DNA of 64,000 bases. Origin: Roseiarcus sp963751165 (GTDB taxonomy: Bacteria; Pseudomonadota; Alphaproteobacteria; Rhizobiales; Beijerinckiaceae). The position numbers and the translations under genes were made by a program. Under the pieces are notes generated by a model, which was given only the letters and a program-made list of their open reading frames with translations, had not been told where the DNA came from and made no database searches. The stretch is taken from assembly GCA_963751165.1 (NCBI GenBank), contig CAVVTP010000002.1:62001-126000 (forward strand), read 5' to 3'. Positions 9,137 to 18,206 of this stretch are shown here, one piece after another (the stretch's first letter is position 1; the number at the start of each line of letters is the position of its first letter).

Positions 9137-10252
9137 TCATGACTCTTTGACTGGATAGGCTTTTTTGAGTTTTTGGCGAGCTTTTTCGGTTGTGAAGGTC
9201 CATTCGATTGTTGCGCCACTGTCGTTTCGGCTTTTTTCCCAGGCGGCGATTTCCGAGATGAGGAAGGCTTTGTCCTCGATGCGGCGGTCCAGGCATTGGC
9301 CGCGCAGGACGCCGATTTCGATTTCGACCTTGTTCAGCCAACTGGCGTGTCTTGGCGTGTAGTGGAACTCGATCCGCTTGAGGATGCGGCGCGCCTCGTG
9401 CGCCGGAAAAGCGTCGTAGAGCGCGCCGGTGGAATGAGTCGAAAGATTGTCCATCACCAGGCGGATGGCGGAAGCGGTCGGGTAATGGAGATCGACCAGA
9501 TCCCGCATGCACTCGGCGAAATCCTTGTTGGTCCGGCGATCCGTGACCTTGACCTTGCGCCAGGACCTGTTGGCGTCGAGGAAGATGAAGAGGTTGACGG
9601 TTCCGTTGCGGCGGTACTCGCAATCGTAGCGTTCAAGCTGGCCGGGCTCGGCGGGGATCGGTTGTCTGACCTCGCCGATGAGTTGGGTCGGGCTTTCGTC
9701 GAAGCAAATCACCGGCCGCAACGGATCGGGCGGCTGCGCATAGAGGTCCAGCACGTCCTCCATGCGCGCGACATACTCGCCGTCGACCTTGGGAATGCAC
9801 CACATGGTCCGACGCCAGGGTTTGAGATGGTTTTCCGCCAGCCTCCGGCGCACTGTCTCGCGCGACAGTTCGTCATGATCGGTGAGTTTGACCATCTCAT
9901 CGGCCAGGAGTTCGAGCGTCCAGCGGGCGCGTCCCGGAGGCGGCGCCGAGCAGGCAGTCGCCGCCAGAAGGGCCGTCTCCTTGGTCGAGAGCTTGCGTTC
10001 GGCTCCCGGACGCGGCTCGTCGCTGAGGGCCCCCTCGAGGTTGTCTGCGACGAAGCGGCGCTTGGTCCGATAGATCGTCGAACCGCTGACCTGAAGCGCC
10101 CCGGCAATCCCTCCGTCCGAAATCCCCTTGTCGGCGGCCAGGAGAATTTGCGCCCGCACGAGCTTGCGCGCCGCCAGCTTGCCGCCCTTGAGCATTCCCT
10201 CCAGTTGTTCACGCTCCTCCTGGCTGAGGTCGACCCGATATTTTATGTTCAC
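9137..10252 (-). CDS. IS630-family transposase
   Basis: A 371-residue intact DDE transposase. The N-terminus has HTH domains (LVRAQILLAADKGISDGGIA, then VSGSTIYRTKRRFV) and a winged-helix segment (LADEMVKLTDHDELSRETVR). The catalytic core has D in VICFDESPT, D in LVMDNLSTHSTGAL and E in HASWLNKVEIEIGV. IS630/Tc1-mariner elements insert at TA and duplicate it, as seen here. The gene is uninterrupted and the start MNIKYRVDLSQEE is 12 bases from the divergent HTH gene's reading frame. Likely active or recently active. Confidence 0.93.
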   Translation of the reverse strand: MNIKYRVDLSQEEREQLEGMLKGGKLAARKLVRAQILLAADKGISDGGIAGALQVSGSTIYRTKRRFVADNLEGALSDEPRPGAERKLSTKETALLAATACSAPPPGRARWTLELLADEMVKLTDHDELSRETVRRRLAENHLKPWRRTMWCIPKVDGEYVARMEDVLDLYAQPPDPLRPVICFDESPTQLIGEVRQPIPAEPGQLERYDCEYRRNGTVNLFIFLDANRSWRKVKVTDRRTNKDFAECMRDLVDLHYPTASAIRLVMDNLSTHSTGALYDAFPAHEARRILKRIEFHYTPRHASWLNKVEIEIGVLRGQCLDRRIEDKAFLISEIAAWEKSRNDSGATIEWTFTTEKARQKLKKAYPVKES

Positions 10253-10290
10253 CTTGCGCCTCCGTGGCTCGGGGCGCAGGTGAATCCCTA

Positions 10291-10563
10291 ATGAATCCGA
10301 AGCTTGGCCAAAACCCGGCCGCCGTGAGTCCGACCTTCACCGCCCTTCAGGGCCAGTACTTGGCGTTCATTCACGCCTACACCTGCATCTTCAAACAGCC
10401 GCCCGCCGAAGCCGACATGCATCGACATTTCAACGTCACCCCGCCATCCGTTCACCAAATGGTCGTCACTCTCGAAAAGCGAGGCCTCATCACCCGACAG
10501 CCGGGAATCCCCCGAAGCATCAGGCTCGCGCTCCCTGCCGAAATCCTCCCAGTCTTGCGCTAA
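10291..10563 (+). CDS. Small winged-helix (LexA/MarR-like) protein carried by the IS630 element
   Basis: A 90-residue protein beginning MNPKLGQNPAAVSPTFTALQ, with a LexA-type or MarR-like winged helix: GQYLAFIHAYTCIFKQPPAE, then DMHRHFNVTPPSVHQMVVTL (recognition helix) and KRGLITRQPGIPRSIRLAL. It lies within the element, divergent from the transposase, and ends 32 bases before the right IS end. It may regulate transposition, but that is inference. The ATG at 10291 was chosen over 10264 because it begins the conserved part. Confidence 0.75.
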   Translation: MNPKLGQNPAAVSPTFTALQGQYLAFIHAYTCIFKQPPAEADMHRHFNVTPPSVHQMVVTLEKRGLITRQPGIPRSIRLALPAEILPVLR

Positions 10564-10595
10564 CTCAGCAAACCGTCAGGATCACTGTGCAGAGG

Positions 10596-11960
10596 TACTA
10601 GAGGTCTTCCGTCTTCCTTCAGACAGTGGCCGAGTTGACCCCAAACCTTTGTCTCGCTTGGCCTCAAGTCGAGGAACGCGCGGTATGCCTCGATTGCCTG
10701 CGACCAGTTCATATTGTCTCGCGCGTTGTCGGCAAACGACAACGCGCGATCGGCCGCGGCAGACCTGAGGGTTTGAAGTTCCTGCGCCGCGTCCAGGCTC
10801 GGTGAGGGTATTGCCGCGGCACGCTCCAGGTAATGCATGGCCGATGACAAATCGTACCGCGCAAGCTTGAAGTGTCCAAGGCGAAGAAGCGCGCTCGCGT
10901 TTCCGGGTTCAAGCTCAAGGCCTTTGAGATAAGCCCATTCCGCCTCGATCCCTTTACCCTGAGCATCAACGCGATCGCCGAGCTCAATCCAAAAGTGTGC
11001 CGCCTCGCTCCCACTTCCAACAGACGCCGCGCGCGTCTTGATGTCGGCCAGCCAGTGATTTTGCCATTCTGCCGTATCGCCAAACTCTGGTTTGGCCAAT
11101 AAGTTCAACCAAAGCCCGCGAAGTTCGTCGCGCGCGTCTGAGGCCGGCGAGGGCAGCGCGGTGGCCCGCTCGAAATAGCGCAGCGCCTCCTCCGGGTCAT
11201 TCATTGACTGCCTGACGCGTCCAAGGTGTAGAAAAGTGTCCGGATTTTGAGGCTCGAGGTCCAAAGCCTTAAGATAAGCCTTCTCCGCCTCCTCCGGGTT
11301 TCCGCTCTCCCGCAGGCAATGGCCGAGTTGGACCCAGATCTTCGCCGCCTCCGGCTTGAGGCGCAGGAACGCCTCGTACGCCTCTATCGCCGTCGCCCAG
11401 CGCTTCTCGTCCCGCGCTTTGTCGGCGGTCGACAGCACATCGTCGGCCGGCCTTGCTCGAAGATCATGAAGCTCCCTGGCCGCAGAAAGGCTCGGCGAGT
11501 CAAATGACGCGGCGCGTTCCAGGTAAGATGCGGCCGCGGCCGGATCGTTCAGCGCCAGCTTGACGCGTCCGACGTGAAGAAGCGTGTCCGGGTTGGCGGG
11601 ATCGAGCTCGAGGGCTTTGAGGTAGGCTTTTTCTGCTTCTGCAGCGGATCCGCCCTCCTTCAGGCAGTGGCCGTATTGAACCCAAATGGACGCAGAGTCG
11701 GGTCGGAGGCGAAGGAATTTCGCATACGCCTCGGTCGCATTACGCCAGCGCCCGTGGTCTCGCGCCTTGTTGCCGGCCGAGCGGGCGCGAGAGGCGACGA
11801 GCCCCGTCAGCGGCTTGAGGAAAGGCAATAGAGGGCTGGCCGCTTTTGCGCCCGGGTCGCCCCCCGTCCCTGAAAGAACCTGCGTCTTCACGAATCCCAG
11901 GGGAACACCAGCATTCTCAGTAGAACGCCGAATACTGCCCCTGCTTTCCGCGGCGCGCAA
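10596..11960 (-). pseudogene. TPR-methyltransferase gene, 5' part (interrupted by IS630)
   Basis: This half encodes a long N-terminal TPR solenoid with repeated units such as YAKFLRLRPDSASIWVQYGH, AEKAYLKALELDPANPDTLL and YEAFLRLKPEAAKIWVQLGH. It runs into the IS at KEDGRPLV; the 466-residue frame then ends inside the IS at 10560. The start is non-ATG: TTG at 11960 is the first candidate and no in-frame ATG occurs for more than 200 codons. The tail spike gene ends 54 bases upstream on the same strand, so the two may share a transcript. The repeat units closely resemble those of the TPR-FkbM gene, so the two are paralogues in their N-terminal halves. Confidence 0.75.
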
Positions 11961-12014
11961 GTCACCGGGCTGCTGCTTCGATGCGGTTCGGCCTGGCAGC
12001 AGCTAGCGCAAGAG

Positions 12015-13845
12015 CTAACCGTAGACGGTCACCGCCTCGGAGCCGGGCGTGGTGTTGGTGAAGACGAGCTTGAACGGGCGTGTCGTCGTTGGACCGACTG
12101 CGAAGGCGCCCGGGTTGGTTGTCGCGAGATTGCCGCCGAAGGTCACGCCGCTACCCTGGTTGAGCGTCATCGCGCTCGATGTTGAATTGATGCAAAACCA
12201 GTCGACGGTCGCAAGGGTGAAGGGCGATTGGAGCGAGGCGACCAGTTGGGCCGCGGTGGGCGTCGTGATCGTGCAGGCGCCGGGACTGCCGTGGAGCTGC
12301 GTCAGGCCGCCCAGCATCTGCGCGGCGCTGAGGGTCATGCCGTTGGTCGGCTGAAGCGCCGCAGGCACAGACCAGAACGAGCGCGCGTACCTATCGCCGC
12401 CTTGATTGGAGTTGACGATCGCGTCGCAGTAGCTCGCGAGGTCGGTACTTGCCCAGCTGACCGCGTTGGTCTGCGCCGTGTACGCCGTACTATCGGTGAT
12501 TTCGACACGGCAGGTCCCAGCCCCGACATTATAGCCGTACCGCCAATTCGTGGGTCCTCCGTATATGTGAAATCTTGCAGCCCCGCACTTTGATATCCTG
12601 CGCCGGAGCGGCGATGGTGAGGGCGTCATAGACATTGCTCGCCGCCTTGCCGCCGCCGGCGAAGGTGCAGTTGTTGAACAGGATGTCACGTCCCGCGCAA
12701 AACACCGCGCCCTGGGCCGAGTTGCCGAATTGACAATTGTCGAACTGAAAATCGCGGGTGCAGCTTCCAGAGGCGTCCGGGTTGATGATGCAGGCGTAGG
12801 TGTCCGCGCCGCCCTGCGTGCCGGAACCACCGACCGACGGCGCAATCGAGGTGTTCTGGATCAGCGAGTTGGTGAACTGCATCGTGGAGCCGCCGTCGAA
12901 CTGGCATCCACACATCTGCATCCCGTCGGTGACGAGATTGTTGAACTCGCCCAGCTTTGGGAAATACGTATTGCTCTCCGCGGTGTTCATCACCCACAGC
13001 CCGCGACGCGCGCCGAGGAAGGCGAGATTGTTGCCGTTGACCGTGCTGGCGTTTCCGTCCCACCACATGCCGTCGCCGCCGCTGCAGGCGTTTTGCGTGA
13101 CGACATTGTTGAGCGTCAGACAGTCCGATCGGTTTGAGCCGTCGCCGGCGGCGTGAAAGTAGAGCGCCCACTGGCCCCTCACGCCCTCCAAGGTCGTGCT
13201 GTCGACGTAGGCCTCGTTGACGGCGTCCCACTCGATTCCGTTGTAGGCGCCGCTGATGTAGACGTCGCGAATGAGGGAATTGGCGACCCAGTTGAAGGCG
13301 AGCGCCCGGCCGCCGGTCTGCGCTGCGGCGTTGATCTGCAGATCGCGCAGTTCGAACCCGTAAATGTCACTCGAATTGCCGGATCCGGTCACGGTGATGC
13401 AGTCGCAGGCGTTGCCTCCGTTGAACAAAAGGGTGGACGTGAACCACCCGGCGCCTTCGATTGCGATTCCGCCGGCCGCGATCGCGATCGTTCCGGCGAA
13501 CGGATACGTGCCGACGCCGAACTTGAGGCGGCCGCCGCCCTGGGCGGCGAGCCAAGCGATCGCTGCGTTGAAGGCGGCTGTGTTGTCGGTCGCCGACGTC
13601 AGGACGCCGAACGCCTCGACCGGAACCGAGCCGTGGCTGTTGAGCCTCCACCAAGCGCCGTCCGCCGTCTGCACGTGGCCGGCAAGAACAGGGCTCGGCG
13701 CGTTTTTCATTCTGGCATAGGATGCTACGCCGCCGTCGGCAGGCGACGCATAGCCGAACACCTGCACGGCATTTATCGACGGGTCTATCGTCGATTTGGC
13801 GAAGGCGGGCCTTGTATACCAAATGTTGCTGGTTGATGCGGTCAT
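12015..13845 (-). CDS. Phage-type tail spike, right-handed beta-helix (one frameshift at a GANTC site)
   Basis: The N-terminal part MTASTSNIWYTRPAFAKSTI is followed by the Pectate_lyase_3-like entry motif EAFGVLTSATDNTAAFNAAI and many beta-helix rungs with Asn/Gly-rich turns (LFNGGNACDCITVTG, VTDGMQMCGCQFDGG, DFQFDNCQFGNSAQG). The frame is lost near 12565. Removing one T from the minus-strand GATTTC (12569-12574) joins CKIHIYGGPTNWRYGYNVG and gives 609 residues ending GSEAVTVYG. Such spikes bind or cleave host surface polysaccharide. No catalytic residues can be named with confidence. Confidence 0.75.
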
Positions 13846-14230
13846 AGTCTCTCTTTCTGACGGATAGTTTTTTGGAAAAGGGCGCCCGGCTGTCCGGGCT
13901 CGATATTAGGCCATAAACTACTGTGAAATAGGTGCTGGCGCGCACGTCGCCCTCGCCGACCGCGGTCGCTTGCGTCACGTGCGGGGCTCCACTCGGAGCC
14001 GCGGCGGATCGGCGAGGCTGAGATTGGTCAGCGGGAAATGCGGACGCTCAACCCGTCGGCGATCGCGATCGAACCGGGCGAGCGGCAGGAACAGCTCGAG
14101 CGGGGACGTCGAAGCGTCGCTCCGGCGGCGGGCCTGCGGGCCTCGCGCCCGGGCGTCAGCGGTATGTTGGGAAGGCGGGGAGAGCGAGGCGCTTCGCCGC
14201 CTGCACCATCAGACAATGCCACAACCCGAG
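13846..14230 (-). other. Region without a clear gene; remnants of phage coding sequence
   Basis: About 480 bases lie between the tail spike start and apt. On the minus strand an open stretch (about 14140-13977) ends LFLPLARFDRD, then LTNLSLADPPRLRVEPRT and a stop. That stop overlaps a GTG-started frame (13978) reading VTQATAVGEGDVRASTYFTV. Overlapping stop/start and the EGDVRAS-type sequence suit short phage tail-region genes, but neither frame can be assigned. The interval 14231-14327 shows nothing recognisable. Confidence 0.35.
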
Positions 14231-14327
14231 TGCGCAGTCAAGAAAAATGTTCTTGCTTTGTTCAAAACAGTAGAAAGCAACATTGATTCAGTGGCTTGCG
14301 CTGGCGCCGCCACGTAGTCGCGTCCCC

Positions 14328-14858
14328 TCAATGCCCCTCGAAGGTGATAAGCGAGCGCACCGAGACGCCCATGTCCGCTAGCTTCTTCGCCCCGCCGAGG
14401 TCCGGCAGGTCGATGACGAAGCAGGCGGCGACCACGTCGGCGCCGAGCTTGCGAAGCAGTTGCACCGCCCCGACCGCCGTGCCGCCGGTGGCCACGAGGT
14501 CGTCGACGAGAATGACGCGCTCGCCCGGCTTCACCGCGTCCTCGTGCATCTCCATTTCGTCGATGCCATATTCGAGCGAATAGGCGATCGACACCGTGAC
14601 GTGCGGCAGCTTGCCTTTCTTGCGCACCGGGACGAACCCGGCCGACAGCTGATGGGCGACCGCCCCGCCGAGGATGAAGCCGCGCGCCTCGATGCCGGCG
14701 ACCTTTTCGAGCTTCGTGCCCGCCCAGGGCTGCACCAGCTCGTCGACCGCGCGGCGGAACGCCCGCGCGTCGCCGAGCAAAGTGGTGATGTCGCGGAACA
14801 GGATTCCCGGCTTGGGATAATCCGGGATGGTGCGGATCGACGCAGCGAGATCGCTCAT
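14328..14858 (-). CDS. apt: Adenine phosphoribosyltransferase
   Basis: A 176-residue cytosolic purine-salvage enzyme converting adenine and PRPP to AMP. It starts MSDLAASIRTIPDYPKPGIL. Key motifs are FRDITTLLGD, GIEARGFILGGAVAHQL, and the PRPP-binding loop VILVDDLVATGGTAVGAV. The C-terminus VRSLITFEGH and length match the family. Upstream is an A/T-rich stretch (about 14970-15003) that probably holds its promoter, since the neighbouring hss gene ends in the same direction. Confidence 0.95.
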   Translation of the reverse strand: MSDLAASIRTIPDYPKPGILFRDITTLLGDARAFRRAVDELVQPWAGTKLEKVAGIEARGFILGGAVAHQLSAGFVPVRKKGKLPHVTVSIAYSLEYGIDEMEMHEDAVKPGERVILVDDLVATGGTAVGAVQLLRKLGADVVAACFVIDLPDLGGAKKLADMGVSVRSLITFEGH

Positions 14859-15024
14859 GACGGGCTAGGCATAGACCACATCCCGTAGGTCCGTCGAGCC
14901 TTCCGATGGGCTAATGGCCAAGCCCAATCTCGCCGCGCTCCACAGCCCGGCAAAAGTCGGGCTTCCGGACTGTTAAAATACATAGCTATATTGTTATATC
15001 TTATGCAAGCGGACAACGCGACAG

Positions 15025-15078
15025 AAAAAGGCGCCCAAGCCATTGGATTCGCCTGACCGCTGCCAAACCTGGGCGCCT
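15025..15078 (-). terminator. Hairpin terminator of hss
   Basis: On the minus strand AGGCGCCCA, overlapping the hss stop codon, pairs with TGGGCGCCT about 30 bases on, followed by a run of T (15029-15025). This is a clear stem with a U tract, i.e. a Rho-independent terminator. Confidence 0.65.
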
Positions 15079-16512
15079 ATCGCACCAGCACGTTGCGGAA
15101 TTGCCAAGGGTCGCTCTCGTCGATGTCCTCGGGGAAGAGGCCCGGCCGGTGGGCAGAGCGGGGTCCAGTCGGTGGTGACGCCGATGACCGGGCCGAGATA
15201 GGGCGTCTGTACCTCGAGGCAGCGGCGGAAGTCCATCTCGTCCGCCTCCACGATGCCGGCCTTCGGGTTCTCCAGCGCCCAGACCATGCCGGCCAGAACA
15301 GCCGAGGTCACCTGCATGCCGGTCGCGTTCTGATAGGGCGCGAGCGCGCGGGTCTCCTCGACCGAGAGCTGCGAGCCGAACCAATAGGCGTTGCGGCCAT
15401 GGCCGTAGATGAGCACGCCGAGCTCGTCGATCCCGTCGACGATCTCGTTCTCGCTTAAGATGTGGTGCGCGTGCTGAATCTGGCCGGCGCGGCCGAAGAG
15501 CTCGTGCAGCGACAGCACCGCGTCGTCGCAGGGGTGGTAGGCGTAGTGGCAGGTCGGGCGGTAGACCGCCTCGCCCTTTTCGCTGCGCACAGTGTAGTAG
15601 TCGGCGATCGAGATCGAACTCGTTGTGGGTGACGAGGAAGCCGAACTGGCCGCGCGCCGTCGGCGTCCAGGAGCGCACCCGCGTGTTGGCGCCGGGCTGG
15701 TTGAGATAGATCGCCGCGCCGCAGCCGGTCTCGTGGAAGCCTGCGTTCGGCGGGGTCCATTTCTCATGCGTGCCCCAGCCGAGTTCTGCCGGCTGCATGC
15801 CTTCGGACAAAAAGCCTTCGATCGACCAGGTGTTGACGAACACATTGCGCGGCTTCGGGCTCTTGGCGCGCTGGGTGTCGCGCTCGGCGATATGCACGCC
15901 CTTGACGCCGAGGCGCTGCGCGCGCCGGGCCCATTCGTCGCGCGTCTTTGGCTCGGCGCTCTTCTTGCCGAGGTCGGCGGCGAGATTGACGAGCGCCTGC
16001 TTGACGAACCAGGACACCATGCCGGGATTGGCCCCGCAGCAGGAGACGGCTGTCGTCCCGCCCGGGTTCCTACGCCGCTCCTCGAGCACCGTCTCGCGCA
16101 AGGCGTAATTGGTGCGCGCCTCGTTGCCGAGATCCGTGGAGTAATAGAAGCCGGGCCAGGGCTCGACCACCGTGTCGATGTAGAGCGCGCCGATCTCGCG
16201 GCAATAGCGCATGATGTCGAGCGAAGAGGTGTCGACCGAGAGATTGACGCAGAAGCCCTGTCCCTCGCCGGTCCGGAGATGCTTTCCCAGGACCTCGCGA
16301 TAATTGTCCTGGGTAAGGCCGAGCTGGACGAACTTCACGCCGCGCTCGTCGAGCAAACGGCGGTCCGCGTCGTTCGGATCGATGACGACGAAGCGCTCCT
16401 TGTCGAAGGTGAAATGGCGCTCGATCAGGGGAAGGGTTCCCTTGCCGATCGAACCGAATCCAATCATCACGATCGGGCCTTCGATGCGCCCGTAGAGTGG
16501 CCATTGCGACAT
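15077..16512 (-). CDS. hss: Homospermidine synthase (two frameshifts)
   Basis: Makes homospermidine from putrescine in an NAD-dependent reaction and is common in alphaproteobacteria. It starts MSQWPLYGRIEGPIVMIGFG with the Rossmann loop GFGSIGKGTLPL. AVSCCGANPGMVSWFVKQAL and CHYAYHPCDDAVLSLHELFG follow; the end is PWQFRNVLVR. One extra base sits in GAACTC at 15616-15621; deleting it restores THNESISIADYYTVR and a GACTC site. A second extra G/C near 15141-15143 shifts LCPPAGLFPED. With both removed the length is 477 residues, normal for the family. GGAGAAGGA precedes ATG 16512. Whether the shifts are real or sequencing errors cannot be told here; the second is not at GANTC. Confidence 0.85.
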
Positions 16513-16554
16513 GGCGTCCTTCTCCCCCAATTCTCGTATGCAAGCGTGGCCCAA

Positions 16555-16665
16555 GCGTCCGAACCGCCACTGAGAAGGGAAGCGACGAAGCAATCCAGAA
16601 CATCGGAGGGCCGCGGCGGCAGCCTCAATTGCTTCGCTTCGCTCGCAATGACGAAGGCGACGCTT
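16555..16665. repeat. Dispersed palindromic repeat in the 527-base gap upstream of hss
   Basis: The gap 16513-17039 holds no convincing gene. Within it, GAAGCGACGAAGCAATCCAG and, about 40 bases on, CAATTGCTTCGCTTCGCTCG are facing copies of an intergenic repeat type (GCGAAGCAAT/ATTGCTTCGC) found scattered in many proteobacterial genomes. It could form a hairpin. The rest of the gap likely carries the promoters for hss and the cytochrome P460 gene. Confidence 0.5.
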
Positions 16666-17039
16666 AAAGCCACGCCGGCGGCGGGCCGTCAATACCGGAG
16701 AATGGCAGGGTTCGTCGCGCAATGCGTCACCCGGGGCGCGCTGCCTTGTCGTCGAGGCTGAGCGCCCGGTCGGGCGACGCTTCGCCCTAACAGCATTGCT
16801 AGGTGCAACTCTTTTTGACGCGGGCTTTCGGCGCACGCTCGTCTAGCTTTGGGAACAGCGTCCCGGCGCGAGCCGACGCCGCTTTTCGGCGTTCGTCGTC
16901 AAAATTGCGGGGGCCGTTTTTGAAGGGGCGCGCCGCCTTTCGAATACGCAAGGATTTTTGATCGAGCTCCAAAGTCAGGCTTCTTGAGCAACCGAGGCGC
17001 AGCTGCGTCAAAACTTGGCGATGAGGGAGGGAAAAGGAG

Positions 17040-17597
17040 ATGAAGCGCGCAGACTTCGCAGCGAAATTCGCGATCCTGGCGTTACCTGCCGCGCTGGTCG
17101 GCGCTGCTCTGGCGGCGCAGGACAGATACTCTGTGCAGGTGCCGGGCGGCCTCGCCTTCTCCGAGTTCAAGGGATACGAAAACTGGCAAGTCATCGCCGC
17201 GAGTCACAACGAAGATAAGATAGCGATTATCCTCGGCAATCCGACGATGGTCGAGGCCTACAAGTCCGGCATTCCCGAGAACAGCAAGCCCTTCCCCGAC
17301 GGCGCGAAAATGGCGAAGATCCATTGGATGGCGAAGAAGGCCGAAGACCAGCCGGGGGAGCCGGTCGTGCCGGGCGCCTTGCATGACACGGACTTCATGG
17401 TGAAGGACGGCAAGAGGTTCGCAGACAGCGGCGGATGGGGATACGCCGAGTTCGAGTACGACTCCGCGTCCGAAACCTTCAGGCCGGGCAACGATAACGA
17501 CTCGCCGCCGCAGGATCACGACGCCAAGTGCGGGTTCGCGTGCCACACGATCGTGGCGGCAAAGGATTACGTTTTCACGGCCTACCCGAAACGGTGA
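17040..17597 (+). CDS. Cytochrome P460-family protein, periplasmic
   Basis: A 185-residue protein with an N-terminal signal peptide (FAILALPAALVGAALAAQD). The P460/c'-beta fold is recognisable by YENWQVIAASHN, the ILGNPTMVEAYKSG region and AKIHWMAKK, WGYAEFEYD. A covalent haem site near the C-terminus reads KCGFACHTIV. This is C-x3-C-H rather than the standard C-x2-C-H; the spacing seems characteristic of a subgroup of such proteins. Related proteins oxidise hydroxylamine or bind NO; the role here is unknown. AGGAG lies directly before ATG 17040. It faces the metal-stress operon tail to tail. Confidence 0.8.
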   Translation: MKRADFAAKFAILALPAALVGAALAAQDRYSVQVPGGLAFSEFKGYENWQVIAASHNEDKIAIILGNPTMVEAYKSGIPENSKPFPDGAKMAKIHWMAKKAEDQPGEPVVPGALHDTDFMVKDGKRFADSGGWGYAEFEYDSASETFRPGNDNDSPPQDHDAKCGFACHTIVAAKDYVFTAYPKR

Positions 17598-17654
17598 ACG
17601 CGCCGCTCGCCTCGGCTCGAGCGAGCCTGTCGCGTCGCGGAGCGTCGACCGTCG

Positions 17655-18206
17655 TCACGGCGCGCGCCAGCTGCTTTCGCGTAAGACTTGGCCCCTGCGG
17701 GCAGAAGTCCAGCCGTCGAGCCCAAGCAGCCGGTCGAGCGAGAGCGCGCCGGGGCCGAAGGCCATAATCGTCAGCGCCATCGCCGCCCAAGGCAGATGAA
17801 AATTCTGCCATCCGTCGGGATAGGTGAGCTGGATCACGGCGGTCATGCCGAGAAGGCCGAGCGCGGCGTAGCGGGTGAGCAGGCCGAACGCCAGCAGGAT
17901 CGGCAGCACGATCTCCGCTGTGCTCGCCATCGCCGCGACGAGTTCGGGTTGAGGGAAGGCGATCTCGGCCCCGAAAAGATGCAACCGGTATTCGTCCGAG
18001 AACAGGACCTTCGTTCCGAACGACAGGGTGAACCAGCCGTCCCAGCGCGTGAGTCCCGAGGCGAAGAAGGGCCGCGCCAGGGTCAGGCGGAGCACGATCA
18101 GTGCGAGCGAGGCGGGCGCGAAGCCGAACAGCGCATGGGTGAAGCGGGACACGACGTGCGATCGGGGCGTCGAGAACCGTGCGGCGTCGTCGGCAATCAC
18201 GAGCAT
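17655..18206 (-). CDS. DoxX-family membrane protein of the DUF692/DUF2063 operon
   Basis: A 183-residue, four-helix membrane protein. Segments include LALIVLRLTLARPFFASGLT, AEIVLPILLAFGLLTRYAAL and WAAMALTIMAFGPGALSLDR, with the DoxX-like RPFFASGLTRWDGWF motif. Its start overlaps the end of the upstream gene by 10 bases, so it is the last gene of the bufB-bufC-doxX operon. DoxX proteins commonly close this operon; the function is unproven and may involve quinone or thiol redox at the membrane. Confidence 0.85.
   Translation of the reverse strand: MLVIADDAARFSTPRSHVVSRFTHALFGFAPASLALIVLRLTLARPFFASGLTRWDGWFTLSFGTKVLFSDEYRLHLFGAEIAFPQPELVAAMASTAEIVLPILLAFGLLTRYAALGLLGMTAVIQLTYPDGWQNFHLPWAAMALTIMAFGPGALSLDRLLGLDGWTSARRGQVLRESSWRAP

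Larger units (their letters stand above)
9123..10595. mobile_element. Complete IS630-family insertion sequence with TA target duplication
   Basis: A 1473-bp element flanked by TA (9121-9122 and 10596-10597). Its ends are imperfect inverted repeats: CCGTTGCACAGTGATCATGA at the left against GTCAGGATCACTGTGCAGAGG at the right. It carries an intact transposase on the minus strand and a divergent small HTH gene. Removing the element and one TA restores the host frame (GRPLVLEAEKAYLQ), which fixes the borders to the base. This is the youngest insertion in the window. Confidence 0.92.

Noticed and set aside
15625..16761. 378-codon plus-strand frame
   Set aside because: Antisense to hss; Arg/Ala/Glu-rich shadow.
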